Source: Candidatus Thioglobus sp.
GTDB taxonomy: Bacteria; Pseudomonadota; Gammaproteobacteria; PS1; Pseudothioglobaceae
DNA: 64,000 bases
Assembly: GCA_028345055.1 (NCBI GenBank)
Contig: JAOMCO010000002.1
Coordinates: 62,001-126,000 of the forward strand
Reading direction: 5' to 3'
Shown: positions 54,768 through 64,000 of the stretch, in pieces
Layout of the letters: the number at the start of each line of letters is the position of its first letter
How positions within the stretch are numbered: the first letter of the stretch is position 1
The notes under the pieces: generated by a model
What the model was told of the DNA's origin: nothing
Database searches by the model: none
What the model saw: the letters and a program-made list of their open reading frames with translations, nothing else
Program-made: the position numbers and the translations under genes

Positions 54768-55883
54768 ATGAAAATGAAATCATTCACACCGCCAAAGAGA
54801 TTATTAATGGGGCCGGGTCCATCAGATGTTCATACAAGAATTTTAAATGCAATGGCTCGACAAACAATCGGGCATCTAGACCCTGCATTTATTGAAATGA
54901 TGGATGAAACGAAGCAGATGCTCAAGTACGCTTTCATTACAGAGAACGAATTAACAATGCCTATTTCAGCGCCTGGCTCTGCTGGTATGGAGGCATGCTT
55001 TGCAAATCTTGTTGAACCTGGAGATAAAGTCATTGTGTGTATTAATGGTGTTTTTGGAACTCGCATGAAGGAGAACGTCATTCGTGTTGGGGGTGTCGCT
55101 GTGATCGTTAATGATGACTGGGGGAAACCAGTTGATCCTGAAAAAGTTGAGCAGGCTCTAATAGATAATCCTGATGCTAAAATTGTTTCCTTTGTTCACG
55201 CAGAGACTTCAACGGGAGCAATTTCTGATGCAAAGCTTTTATGTGAAATAGCTAACAAACATGGATGCCTTAATATAGTTGACGCAGTCACGTCTCTTGC
55301 TGGATCAGAATTAAGAGTGGATGATTGGGGCATTGATGCAATTTATTCTGGCTCTCAAAAATGCTTATCAGCAATGCCAGGGTTATCTCCTGTTAGCTTT
55401 AGTGATAGAGCAATTCATAAATTTACTCATCGCAAGACACCTGTAACAAGTTGGTTTTTAGATCTTAACTTAGTTATGGGCTACTGGGGTAAAGGAGCAA
55501 AGCGGGCTTATCACCATACTGCTCCAGTTAATACGCTTTATGGCCTTCATGAATCTCTAGTCATGCTCACTGAAGAGGGATTAGAAAACTCATGGGCCCG
55601 TCACAAAAAAAACCATAAGCATCTAAGAGATGGCTTAAGTAAGCTCGGCATTCATTACTTGGTGGATGAATCAAGCAGACTACCTCAGCTTAATAGTGTG
55701 TTCATTCCAGAGGAAAGCGATGATGCAAAGGTACGCTCTAGCTTGATGAATGATTTTAATATAGAGATTGGATCAGGTCTTGGAGACCTCGCGGGTATTA
55801 TCTGGAGAATCGGCCTAATGGGCCACACATCGAGAAAAGAAAACGTAGAACTCTGCTTATCAGCGCTTCAAGAAGCGATTTAA
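54768..55883 (+). CDS. Serine-glyoxylate aminotransferase family protein
   Basis: This 371-residue class-V PLP aminotransferase has the N-terminal LLMGPGPSDVHTRILNAM signature, a SAPGSAGMEA cofactor loop and the PLP lysine Lys198 (SGSQKCLSAMPG). It transfers an amino group to glyoxylate from serine (SgaA) or alanine. With mtkAB and mcl in the same window, serine-glyoxylate aminotransferase of the serine cycle is the best guess. It is divergent from glcDEF across a 197-bp AT-rich gap where both promoters must lie. Confidence 0.85.
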   Translation: MKMKSFTPPKRLLMGPGPSDVHTRILNAMARQTIGHLDPAFIEMMDETKQMLKYAFITENELTMPISAPGSAGMEACFANLVEPGDKVIVCINGVFGTRMKENVIRVGGVAVIVNDDWGKPVDPEKVEQALIDNPDAKIVSFVHAETSTGAISDAKLLCEIANKHGCLNIVDAVTSLAGSELRVDDWGIDAIYSGSQKCLSAMPGLSPVSFSDRAIHKFTHRKTPVTSWFLDLNLVMGYWGKGAKRAYHHTAPVNTLYGLHESLVMLTEEGLENSWARHKKNHKHLRDGLSKLGIHYLVDESSRLPQLNSVFIPEESDDAKVRSSLMNDFNIEIGSGLGDLAGIIWRIGLMGHTSRKENVELCLSALQEAI

Positions 55884-55892
55884 AAAAGTTTA

Positions 55893-56168
<276 letters not shown>

Positions 56169-56271
56169 TTAAAGTTATGATTTGTTACTTATTACGTGTA
56201 TATTTTAACGTAACAGCGCTAAAATAATGATGATTTTGGGTATCATTAATCATTTTATTTCTAGGGTTATT

Positions 56272-57264
56272 ATGCGAAAACTTTTAGCTATCTTTTTAAT
56301 TCTACTTTCAACTCATTCTTTTGCAAATCTAGATGATGGTATTTATGCGCATCTAATGACAAATAAGGGTGAAATTATAGTGGAACTAGCCTATGACAAA
56401 ACTCCTCTTACGGTTACAAACTTTATAGCACTTGCTGAAGGAACAAAGCAAAGTAGTAAAGGGCTTGGAATACCCTATTATGATGGATTAACTTTTCATA
56501 GGGTCATCGATGAGTTTATGATTCAGGGTGGTGACCCAAATGGTGATGGTACAGGCGGACCTGGCTACATGTTTGCAGATGAGTTCACTGATTTGATTCA
56601 TGACAGGCCTGGTGTCCTTTCTATGGCAAATTCTGGTCCCAATACTAACGGATCGCAGTTTTTTATAACGCATGTTCCAACGCCATGGCTCGATGGCAAG
56701 CATAGCGTATTTGGAAGTGTTGTTGAGGGCATGGATGTTGTTAACGCAATTGCTCAGGGCGATATTTTAGAATCTGTAAAAATTGTCAGAATTGGTGGCG
56801 CTGCTAATGATTTTATTGCTAATGAAGATTCATTTAATTCTCTTATCTCAAAGGCAAATGAGGCAATCATTGCTGAGCAAAAACTTCGTCAAATAGATTT
56901 TGAGTCTTATGTCACCTCAAACTTTCCAGGAGCTATTAAGGATGACCTAGGTTACTTTACAGCGATTACTAAAGAGGGTAATGGAACTCTCGCAAATATG
57001 GGTCAAATGGTGACCGTTGATATTGCGCTTAGTGCAAACAGTGGTGAAATTATGCGCCCACCAGGAAGCCCTATTCCTTTTCCACTCGGTACTGGAGAAA
57101 TTATAAGTATCATTGAGACGAATGTTCAAAAAATGACTATTGGGGAAGAGCGAACTGCAATAGCGACCTATGAGTCAGTCTTTGGGAATGCACCGAGCGG
57201 AAACATTCCTCAAGACGCATTCTTAATTTTTGATCTTGTATTAATTTCTGCTGAGGACAACTAA
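56272..57264 (+). CDS. Periplasmic cyclophilin-FKBP fusion peptidyl-prolyl isomerase
   Basis: This 330-residue protein starts at ATG 56272 (AGGG upstream) with signal peptide [19 protein letters not shown] full cyclophilin domain follows ([47 protein letters not shown]). After a helical linker the last ~100 residues have the FKBP pattern: [69 protein letters not shown] second, FKBP-type PPIase domain fused to cyclophilin is uncommon. It probably folds envelope proteins, and is 2 bp from mraY. Confidence 0.88.
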   Translation: MRKLLAIFLILLSTHSFANLDDGIYAHLMTNKGEIIVELAYDKTPLTVTNFIALAEGTKQSSKGLGIPYYDGLTFHRVIDEFMIQGGDPNGDGTGGPGYMFADEFTDLIHDRPGVLSMANSGPNTNGSQFFITHVPTPWLDGKHSVFGSVVEGMDVVNAIAQGDILESVKIVRIGGAANDFIANEDSFNSLISKANEAIIAEQKLRQIDFESYVTSNFPGAIKDDLGYFTAITKEGNGTLANMGQMVTVDIALSANSGEIMRPPGSPIPFPLGTGEIISIIETNVQKMTIGEERTAIATYESVFGNAPSGNIPQDAFLIFDLVLISAEDN

Positions 57265-57266
57265 AT

Positions 57267-58352
57267 ATGTTTCTAGAGCTTTTAAGCTTTCTTTCAACAC
57301 TAGATACTGGCTTCAATGTTCTTAGCTATTTAACAGTAAGGGCAGTTTTCGCAATGATGACTGCCCTTCTCATAACTTTAGTTTTAGGTAACTGGATTAT
57401 TTCAAAGCTACAAGAATATCAAATTGGGCAGGTCATTCGAGATGATGGACCTGAGACGCATTTAGAAAAGGAGGGAACGCCCACGATGGGGGGTGTACTT
57501 ATTTTCTTTGCTTTTTTTATCAGCGTTCTGATTTGGGGTGACTGGCAAAATCCATTTCTTTGGATAGTCATCGTTACCGCCCTTTTGTTTAGTACAATAG
57601 GATTCATTGATGATTACTTAAAGATCAAGAAACAAAACTCAGATGGACTTAGCAGAAAACAAAAATTATCAGCTCAGACAGTCAGCACCCTATTAATATG
57701 CTTATGGCTTCTCAGCCTCAACTCAAAGACTATTGGTGCTGAGCTCTTGATTCCCTTCTTTAAGGATCTCATCATTCCGCTTAACGCATTAGGTTTTCTA
57801 ATTATTGGCTGGTTCGCTATTGTTGGAGGATCAAACTCTGTTAACCTAACTGATGGGCTTGATGGTTTGGCTATTATGCCCGTTATTATTATTAGTGGAG
57901 CCCTTGGAGTCTTTGCATATATTGGAGGCAACTATAATTTTTCTGCCTACCTCAATATGCCTTTTATGCCAGGAACAGGAGAGGCATTTGTTTTATGTGC
58001 AGCCCTTATTGGCGCTGGTTTTGGTTTCTTGTGGTTTAATACCTATCCTGCTGAAATCTTTATGGGTGATACCGGATCTTTAGCATTAGGAGCAGTCTTG
58101 GCTGTGATTGCAATTATCGTCCATCAGGAGATACTATTAATTTTAATGGGCGGTATATTTGTAGCAGAGGCCTTATCAGTAATCATACAAATTGGATACT
58201 TCAAGAGAACGCAGAAAAGATTCTTTTTGATGGCGCCAATTCACCATCATTATGAAAAAAAAGGACTCAAAGAACCCAAAATTATTGTGCGCTTTTGGAT
58301 CGTTACCTTAATCCTTGTTTTAATTAGCTTGGCAAGCATCAAGATTAGATAA
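57267..58352 (+). CDS. mraY: Phospho-N-acetylmuramoyl-pentapeptide transferase
   Basis: This 361-residue membrane enzyme has ten hydrophobic helices. It makes lipid I from UDP-MurNAc-pentapeptide and undecaprenyl phosphate. [15 protein letters not shown] near residues 58-75, [12 protein letters not shown], and [10 protein letters not shown], along with the HHHYEKKG motif near the C-terminus, are diagnostic. It is normally part of the dcw cluster between murF and murD; here it sits between a PPIase gene and dcd. Confidence 0.97.
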   Translation: MFLELLSFLSTLDTGFNVLSYLTVRAVFAMMTALLITLVLGNWIISKLQEYQIGQVIRDDGPETHLEKEGTPTMGGVLIFFAFFISVLIWGDWQNPFLWIVIVTALLFSTIGFIDDYLKIKKQNSDGLSRKQKLSAQTVSTLLICLWLLSLNSKTIGAELLIPFFKDLIIPLNALGFLIIGWFAIVGGSNSVNLTDGLDGLAIMPVIIISGALGVFAYIGGNYNFSAYLNMPFMPGTGEAFVLCAALIGAGFGFLWFNTYPAEIFMGDTGSLALGAVLAVIAIIVHQEILLILMGGIFVAEALSVIIQIGYFKRTQKRFFLMAPIHHHYEKKGLKEPKIIVRFWIVTLILVLISLASIKIR

Positions 58353-58385
58353 CTAATAATCAATTGAACTGTAAAATACTCTCAC

Positions 58386-58952
58386 ATGAGCATTAAATCA
58401 GATAAATGGATCAAAAAAATGTCTCTTGAGCAGGAGATGATTAGTCCATTTGAACCAAAACAAGTCCGAAAATTAGACAGTCAAAAAATAATTTCCTATG
58501 GTACCTCAAGCTATGGATATGATGTTCGCTGCTCAACTGAATTCAAAATCTTTACAAACATTAATCACAACATTGTTGACCCAAAAAATTTCGACGAACA
58601 AAGCTTTGTAGAGGTTAATGCAAATGAGTGCATTATTCCTCCAAACTCATTTGCTTTAGCGAGCACTATAGAGTTCTTCAAGATACCACGATCAACACTT
58701 GTCATTTGTCTTGGCAAGTCAACCTATGCAAGATGTGGAATTATTGTCAACGTCACTCCACTTGAGCCTGAGTGGGAGGGACATGTAACTCTTGAATTTT
58801 CAAATACAACTCCACTTCCAGCAAAGATTTATGCTAATGAAGGTGTAGCTCAAATGCTCTTTTTTGAGTCTGATGAGATGTGTGAAACCTCCTATAAAGA
58901 TAGAAATGGTAAATACCAAGGTCAAACTGGCGTTACCCTGCCGAAGGCTTAA
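58386..58952 (+). CDS. dcd: dCTP deaminase
   Basis: This 188-residue enzyme makes dUTP from dCTP. The trimer motifs [16 protein letters not shown], the catalytic-Glu segment [24 protein letters not shown] and the C-terminal [12 protein letters not shown] are diagnostic. It is followed 5 bp later by prfC. Confidence 0.96.
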   Translation: MSIKSDKWIKKMSLEQEMISPFEPKQVRKLDSQKIISYGTSSYGYDVRCSTEFKIFTNINHNIVDPKNFDEQSFVEVNANECIIPPNSFALASTIEFFKIPRSTLVICLGKSTYARCGIIVNVTPLEPEWEGHVTLEFSNTTPLPAKIYANEGVAQMLFFESDEMCETSYKDRNGKYQGQTGVTLPKA

Positions 58953-58957
58953 TCAAA

Positions 58958-60526
58958 ATGTCTGAAATTTCTAAACGTCGCACCTTTGCGATAATTTCCC
59001 ACCCTGATGCTGGAAAGACGACCGTCACAGAGAAACTCTTGCTTTATGGTGGAGCCATTAAAACCGCTGGAAGTGTCAAAGCTAGAAAAGCCAATACTCA
59101 CGCAACAAGTGACTGGATGGAAATGGAGAAAGAAAGAGGCATCTCTGTAACCTCCTCTGTAATGCAGTTTCCTTATAATAATCATATCATCAACCTTTTA
59201 GATACTCCTGGGCATGAGGACTTTTCTGAGGATACCTATAGAACCTTGACGGCAGTTGACTCTGCCTTAATGGTGATTGATGTTGCAAAAGGAGTTGAGC
59301 AAAGAACTATCAAACTTATGGAGGTTTGCAGGCTAAGAGACACACCAATACTCACCTTTATAAATAAACTCGATAGGGAGGGTAAAGAGCCAATTGAACT
59401 ACTCGATGAGGTTGAATCAGTATTAAATATTGAATGCTCTCCAATCACCTGGCCAATTGGCATGGGTAAAGGTTTTAAAGGGGTTTATCACCTCCTTGAG
59501 GACAAAGTTTATTTATTTGAAAGTGGAAAAAATACAATTATTGGTGAGAATACTATTATTGAGGGAATCAATAATAATAAGCTGGATGATATGCTCGGAA
59601 ATCAACTTGCTAACGAAGCGCGTGAGGAGATTGAGCTTATTGCTGGAACTACAAATCCTTTCAGTCTTGATGATTTTTTAGAGGGTAAACAAACGCCTGT
59701 TTTTTTTGGTTCAGCAATTAACAATTTTGGTATTGAGAACCTTCTTGATGGCTTTATAGATTATGCACCCTCACCTCAAGGTCGCGAGAGTGATTCAAGA
59801 ATTGTAATGCCAGAGGAGAATAAACTCTCAGGCTTTGTTTTCAAAATTCAAGCCAATATGGATCCAAAACACCATGATCGTTTAGCATTTATGAGAATTG
59901 TAAGCGGCAAGTATCAAAAAGGAATGAAGGTTCTCCAGGTCTCAACTGGAAAACAAATCAAGATTGCTAATGCAGTTACCTTTATGTCAAGAGAGAGAAC
60001 CACTACAGAAGTTGCTCATGCTGGAGATGTCATTGGAATTCATAATCATGGAGGTATTGGGATTGGTGATACCTTTACCCAGGGTGAAAAGATTAATTTT
60101 CAGGGTATTCCTAACTTTGCTCCTGATTTATTTAGAAGGGCACAGCTCAAAGACCCTCTCAAAGTAAAATCCCTTCAAAAAGGCTTAGATCAGCTCTCAG
60201 AAGAAGGTGCGACTCAGGTCTTTAGGCCTGTTTCGAATAACTCTCAAATTTTAGGTGCAGTTGGCATATTACAGTTTGATGTTGTTGCACACAGACTTAA
60301 ATATGAGTATGGCGTTGATTGTCAGTTTGAGACAATAAATATTGCAACAGCTAGATGGGTCAGCGGCTTAGACAAAGACATTGAACAACTTAAAATAAAA
60401 GCAGGAAACAACATTGCTATTGATAGTGCAGGCATGTTAACTTATTTAGCACCGAGCATGGTTAACCTTCAACTAACTTTAGAGCGCCATCCAGATTTAA
60501 GTTTCAGCGCAACAAGAGAGCACTAG
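58958..60526 (+). CDS. prfC: Peptide chain release factor 3
   Basis: This 522-residue translational GTPase recycles RF1/RF2 after termination. The G1 motif [15 protein letters not shown] is near residues 14-28, [14 protein letters not shown] (G3) and NKLDREG (G4) follow, and the switch segment [13 protein letters not shown] is typical of RF3. It overlaps the convergent proV by 4 bp. Confidence 0.97.
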   Translation: MSEISKRRTFAIISHPDAGKTTVTEKLLLYGGAIKTAGSVKARKANTHATSDWMEMEKERGISVTSSVMQFPYNNHIINLLDTPGHEDFSEDTYRTLTAVDSALMVIDVAKGVEQRTIKLMEVCRLRDTPILTFINKLDREGKEPIELLDEVESVLNIECSPITWPIGMGKGFKGVYHLLEDKVYLFESGKNTIIGENTIIEGINNNKLDDMLGNQLANEAREEIELIAGTTNPFSLDDFLEGKQTPVFFGSAINNFGIENLLDGFIDYAPSPQGRESDSRIVMPEENKLSGFVFKIQANMDPKHHDRLAFMRIVSGKYQKGMKVLQVSTGKQIKIANAVTFMSRERTTTEVAHAGDVIGIHNHGGIGIGDTFTQGEKINFQGIPNFAPDLFRRAQLKDPLKVKSLQKGLDQLSEEGATQVFRPVSNNSQILGAVGILQFDVVAHRLKYEYGVDCQFETINIATARWVSGLDKDIEQLKIKAGNNIAIDSAGMLTYLAPSMVNLQLTLERHPDLSFSATREH

Positions 60527-61566
60527 TTCTCAACTACCTCAAGCGGCTGAACAACCTCAGCTATGTCCTTCTTATTTAGATAGCCAATATCTGATCCATT
60601 TGAATCTTGAACAATGCAGCAGTCAGCATTTTGCCTAAGCATCTCACATAAAACAGAATCAACTGAGTCCAGTTCATTAACTTTAATATTGGTAGATCCT
60701 TTTTCTGGCTTTTTGTCAGTCATAACTGAATTAGCATTCAAAACATGAGAACGATTCACCTTCTTAACGAAGTCTCTTACATAGTCATCAGCTGGAGACA
60801 TTAAGATCTCTTGCGACGTTCCATGCTGCACAAGCTCACCACCATTTAGGATAGCAATTCGATCACCAATTTTAAGTGCCTCATCAAGATCATGGGTAAT
60901 AAAAATAACGGTCTTGTGAAGTTCTTCTTGAAGCTCTAAAAGCAAATCTTGCATATCACTTCGAATAAGAGGGTCAAGCGCACTAAAGGCCTCATCCATC
61001 ATCAGAATCTCAGTATCACAGGTCAGCGCCCTTGCTAGTCCAACTCGCTGCTGCATACCGCCTGATAATTGAGAAGGATAGCGATCTTCATAACCAGTTA
61101 ATCCAACTCTATCAATCCACCTTTTTGCTCTATTAGTTGCCTCGTCAGCTTTAATCCCTTGAAGATGAACACCAAGACAAACATTTTCCATAATGGTTTT
61201 ATGGGGTAGAAGTGCAAAGCTTTGAAAAACCATCGCAGTTTTTTGTTGCCTGAATTGTCTTAGCTTCTCCATTGGCATTTGAATAACATCTTCACCACCT
61301 ACTATTATTGATCCTGCAGTTGGTTCAATAAGCCTATTGATGTGTCTTATCAAGGTTGATTTTCCAGATCCAGAGAGTCCCATGATAACTTCAATGTTCT
61401 TGTTTGCTAATTCAAGATTAATATTGCTCAAACCTAAAACATGCTTGTGCTTATTGAGGAGATCATCTTTGCCCATACCATTATCAACATGCTTTAGTAC
61501 AGACTCTGCTTTTGGGCCAAAAATTTTAGTCAGGTTAGAAATTTTAACTTTTATATCCTGCGTCAT
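60523..61566 (-). CDS. proV: Glycine betaine/proline ABC transporter ATPase
   Basis: This 347-residue protein has Walker [10 protein letters not shown], signature [15 protein letters not shown], Walker [17 protein letters not shown], and the N-terminal [18 protein letters not shown] preamble of ProV. The C-terminal region (~285-347) resembles a single reduced CBS unit ([17 protein letters not shown]), shorter than the usual pair. It powers uptake of glycine betaine or a related osmolyte. The start overlaps the proW-like gene by 4 bp. Confidence 0.93.
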   Translation of the reverse strand: MTQDIKVKISNLTKIFGPKAESVLKHVDNGMGKDDLLNKHKHVLGLSNINLELANKNIEVIMGLSGSGKSTLIRHINRLIEPTAGSIIVGGEDVIQMPMEKLRQFRQQKTAMVFQSFALLPHKTIMENVCLGVHLQGIKADEATNRAKRWIDRVGLTGYEDRYPSQLSGGMQQRVGLARALTCDTEILMMDEAFSALDPLIRSDMQDLLLELQEELHKTVIFITHDLDEALKIGDRIAILNGGELVQHGTSQEILMSPADDYVRDFVKKVNRSHVLNANSVMTDKKPEKGSTNIKVNELDSVDSVLCEMLRQNADCCIVQDSNGSDIGYLNKKDIAEVVQPLEVVEN

Positions 61567-63731
61567 AATACGTCTCCTGAACGGTGCTTCTGTATTCGGG
61601 TACCAAAGGCCTGCGACACTCTATCAAATATAACAGCGAGTGCTACAATTGCGAGGCCGTTAAGCATACCCATTGAAAGGAATTGATTTTGGACCGCTTG
61701 AAGTACTGGTAATCCAAGGCCTGCAACACCAATCATGGATGCAATTACAACCATCGCAAGTGCCATCATAATGGTCTGGTTAATTCCAGCAAAAATGTTA
61801 GGAAGTGCAAGTGGCATTTGAACCATAAATAGTCGCTGCCTATATGTTGCTCCAAATGCATCAGCGGCTTCCATTGCCTCTTTATCAACAAGTCGAATTC
61901 CTAGGTTTGTCAACCTTACAATTGGCGGCATAGCATAAATACAAACTGCAATAAGCCCTGGAACCTTTCCAATACCAAGCATCATGACTACCGGAATCAA
62001 ATATACAAAGGATGGAATGGTCTGCATGATGTCTAATACAGGGGTAATCCAGGATTGTGCTCGATCTGATCGAGACATCCAAATTCCAAGTGGTATTCCT
62101 AGGGCAAGACAGAGTAATGTTGCTGCTGAAATCATTGTAACAGTGGAGACCATTGGCTCCCACATATCCAAGAATCCAATAACAAAGAACGCAGCCATAA
62201 CTCCTATTGAAACTTTAATACTTCTCGAACCCAGCCAAGCAAGGGCTCCTGCAACAGCCAAAAAAATTGGCCAAGGAGTAGAAAGCAATAACTTTTCAAT
62301 AACAATCAAAAATGTTAATAGTGGGTCAAAGAATGACTCGATATTGTTTCCAAACTCCCTTGTGAAGTCTTTAAATGCGGCATCAACGCAGTTTCTAGAA
62401 CTCATCATCACATCCCCTGGTATGGATATGACATTATTCATAAATATACTGAAATCTGAAGTATTGACAGAGTCAATAACTTTTGAATTTAATGATGCAA
62501 AATATTCAGTTTGAGAGGCAGGATCAACAGATCTGACTGCACTCATATTACTTTCAATATTGCTTGATAAGCCTGATATATTTGCTGCTAAAGCCTCTGG
62601 ATCGGTAGACCTTATTGAGATGTATTGTCTATCAAGTCGCTCTACCGTTTTGTCAAAACTTGATACCACCCTGACCTTAATATCTCCATAATTGCCTGCA
62701 TCATATCGTCCAGCAAGTTCAATAACTTTTGCGCTCAGCTCATTGGCTTTATTTGTTAAAGGAATAAGTACGTTTTCAACAGTTGAAACATCAGTTCTTA
62801 TTGCAGCTTCCTTGACTGCTCTTACTAGAGCCTCAGGATCATTAACCAATGGCAGTAAGTCAGAGACAATCTCGTTACTATCAGCCATTTCTTGGACTCT
62901 AGCATGTGTAGAGATACTAAGTGTATCAAGGTTATAAACCATATCACGAGCACCTGGATAATTTTTAAATATTGGTGCAGATGCGTTCACCTGTTCTCTA
63001 ATCTCAGAGAGTCGCTCTAAGTGTGATTGCACAGAAGAATTTGAATTAAGATAGTCAATATTAGCTCTCAAAGAATTAATACCATCATTAAGCAGAGAAA
63101 TCTGAGCTCCCATTTCACTCATAAATGCATCACTATATTGATCTGCTTTATCAGCATAATTACTCGCTAGATTCTGAATATTTTCAGTTAAAGTTGAAGA
63201 TTCAGAGCTATTACTAATATATCGAGCATTCTCCTCAATCTCAGTAAGAAGAGACTCTATCTGAGGAAATAGATCAACTACACCATCTGGTGATGATACA
63301 GAGTTAATCTGATTATTTAATTCTGCAATGGAGCTTTCATAATTATCAAGTAATGTACTCTCATTAGAGCCATATAAACTAGAAAGCTCTTGTGTTTTTG
63401 ACTCAAGAGTTTGTGACAAGATTTGAACCTTTTCAAGGAGCTCTGCTGAGCTATTGACTTCAGTCAATGGATTTGACTCATTAGAAAGCTCTTTTAATGT
63501 TTTGGTTTTAACTTCAGCACGCTCAGCGAGCTTTGAAAAACTATCAGTGATGGTAACTAGTTGGGAGTATTCCGTTGCACTTTGAGCCTGGGCATTAAGA
63601 TCATCAGCTCTTTTAGTCATGGCCTGGATAAAGTTCAAATCTTTGTTAAGTATCCTTAAATCTGCAATCTCAGATGCTGGCGGGATACACTCAATGATAC
63701 TTTGTTGAGGTAGTGGCCTAACTGCTGCCAT
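61563..63731 (-). CDS. proW: Glycine betaine ABC permease with long N-terminal coiled-coil region
   Basis: This 722-residue protein has a ProW-type permease at about residues 470-715 (WPIFLAVAGALAWLGSR, ALGIPLGIWMSR, ITPVLDIMQTIPSFVYLIP and the EAA motif EAADAFGATYRQRLFMVQMPLA). E. coli ProW has 354 residues; here ~450 extra residues precede, rich in Ser, Asn, Glu and Leu heptads and predicted as coiled coil, with no clear signal peptide. The extension's side of the membrane is unknown. It is coupled to proV by a 4-bp overlap and follows proX. Confidence 0.9.
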   Translation of the reverse strand: MAAVRPLPQQSIIECIPPASEIADLRILNKDLNFIQAMTKRADDLNAQAQSATEYSQLVTITDSFSKLAERAEVKTKTLKELSNESNPLTEVNSSAELLEKVQILSQTLESKTQELSSLYGSNESTLLDNYESSIAELNNQINSVSSPDGVVDLFPQIESLLTEIEENARYISNSSESSTLTENIQNLASNYADKADQYSDAFMSEMGAQISLLNDGINSLRANIDYLNSNSSVQSHLERLSEIREQVNASAPIFKNYPGARDMVYNLDTLSISTHARVQEMADSNEIVSDLLPLVNDPEALVRAVKEAAIRTDVSTVENVLIPLTNKANELSAKVIELAGRYDAGNYGDIKVRVVSSFDKTVERLDRQYISIRSTDPEALAANISGLSSNIESNMSAVRSVDPASQTEYFASLNSKVIDSVNTSDFSIFMNNVISIPGDVMMSSRNCVDAAFKDFTREFGNNIESFFDPLLTFLIVIEKLLLSTPWPIFLAVAGALAWLGSRSIKVSIGVMAAFFVIGFLDMWEPMVSTVTMISAATLLCLALGIPLGIWMSRSDRAQSWITPVLDIMQTIPSFVYLIPVVMMLGIGKVPGLIAVCIYAMPPIVRLTNLGIRLVDKEAMEAADAFGATYRQRLFMVQMPLALPNIFAGINQTIMMALAMVVIASMIGVAGLGLPVLQAVQNQFLSMGMLNGLAIVALAVIFDRVSQAFGTRIQKHRSGDVL

Positions 63732-63826
63732 AATGAGCTCCTTTAATTTTTAGAATATTCTAACATTTTCAATTTAAAAATTATCAGCAATTAATCTAAT
63801 AACTTTTAAATTGATTTTAATCAAAA

Positions 63827-63865
63827 AAAAATTGCCCGCGTTTATTTAAACTACGGGCAATTTTT
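63827..63865 (-). terminator. Hairpin terminator/attenuator between proX and proW
   Basis: A 12-bp stem AAAAATTGCCCG / CGGGCAATTTTT with a 15-nt loop lies just after the proX stop on the minus strand and is followed there by a T run. It should end much of the proX transcript and leave proW-proV at a lower level. Confidence 0.85.
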
Positions 63866-63897
63866 ATATAGTAAGTATTAACTTACTGATCTTTCAT

Positions 63898-64000
63898 TTA
63901 TAGAGAAGCTTCTACTGAGGCAGCAACGTCAGCGCTTACCCAAGCTTTCCAAACATCTCCATGAGAAGACAAGAACTCTACTGAAGCATCAGCACCAGTA
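63898..64000 (-). CDS. proX: Glycine betaine-binding protein, C-terminal end
   Basis: Only the last 34 codons lie in the window, ending at TAA 63898-63900. The sequence (GADASVEFLSSHGDVWKAWV, then SADVAASVEASL) matches the end of ProX/OpuA-type binding proteins, where a helix of the form FLxxNxDVWxAWVxxDVAAxV is usual. Position upstream of proW and proV agrees. Confidence 0.82.
   Translation of the reverse strand, partial: TGADASVEFLSSHGDVWKAWVSADVAASVEASL

Noticed and set aside
61984-62514. 176-codon open frame on the plus strand
   Set aside because: It lies wholly antisense to the conserved proW permease domain and its composition is a mirror of that gene; no ribosome site or homology.

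Overview
The window is AT-rich, densely packed bacterial DNA with many gene overlaps of 1-17 bp. It reads as a streamlined marine gammaproteobacterium, most probably the SUP05/Arctic96BD-19 lineage (Thioglobus/Pseudothioglobus). That placement is inferred from gene content: serine-cycle genes mtkA-mtkB-mcl and a serine-glyoxylate aminotransferase, glycolate oxidase glcDEF, a glycine-betaine ABC transporter, and a divergent rhodopsin next to a flotillin. I saw no phage, IS element, integrase or CRISPR array.

Layout. 1-1.2 kb: start of a porin-like gene with a near-consensus promoter, and a urate-oxidase-N-like membrane protein. 1.3-6.4 kb: chalcone-isomerase-like protein, acyl-adenylating enzyme, mutM, a catalytically dead S24/LexA-fold protein, pgeF, rluD. 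6.4-12.4 kb: surface-sugar block (rfbA, rfbB, DegT aminotransferase, 13-TPR O-GlcNAc-transferase-like enzyme). 12.5-15.7 kb: four-gene catabolic operon (luciferase-like oxidoreductase, GST, SnoaL-like, formamidase-like hydrolase), followed by a TPR-sulfotransferase.

17.6-40 kb is the most distinctive part. A minus-strand run encodes a periplasmic binding protein, a rhodopsin with motif D-T-L (retinal lysine kept, proton-donor Glu lost), a flotillin, a dimethylformamidase-like large subunit that keeps the two-Tyr/one-Glu iron site, and two paralogous small subunits. Opposite and beyond it lie a LuxR-type response regulator, a TorT-like periplasmic sensor, a hybrid histidine kinase, two ribose-type ABC ATPases, three permeases (two oversized) and a sodium:solute symporter. 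Two distant promoters share the core TTGACTAT[A/T]GTATGT within CATAC/GTATG repeats, which suggests one regulon. My working model is a sensed, membrane-microdomain-organised system for uptake and hydrolysis of a small N-substituted amide. A formate/one-carbon product could enter the serine cycle encoded next door.

40-44 kb: methyltransferase, malate-CoA ligase (mtkA, mtkB), malyl-CoA lyase, then tRNA-Ala and two tRNA-Glu genes behind a strong promoter. 44.4-50 kb: housekeeping (metallo-hydrolase, nadD, rsfS, rlmH, ArsC-like, TlpA-like, uvrD, rhodanese). 50-56 kb: rlmD, glcF, a strikingly short glcE, glcD, serine-glyoxylate aminotransferase, ferredoxin. 56-64 kb: a cyclophilin-FKBP fusion, mraY (outside a dcw cluster), dcd, prfC, and a glycine-betaine transporter (proV, a proW with a ~450-residue coiled-coil extension, and the end of proX).
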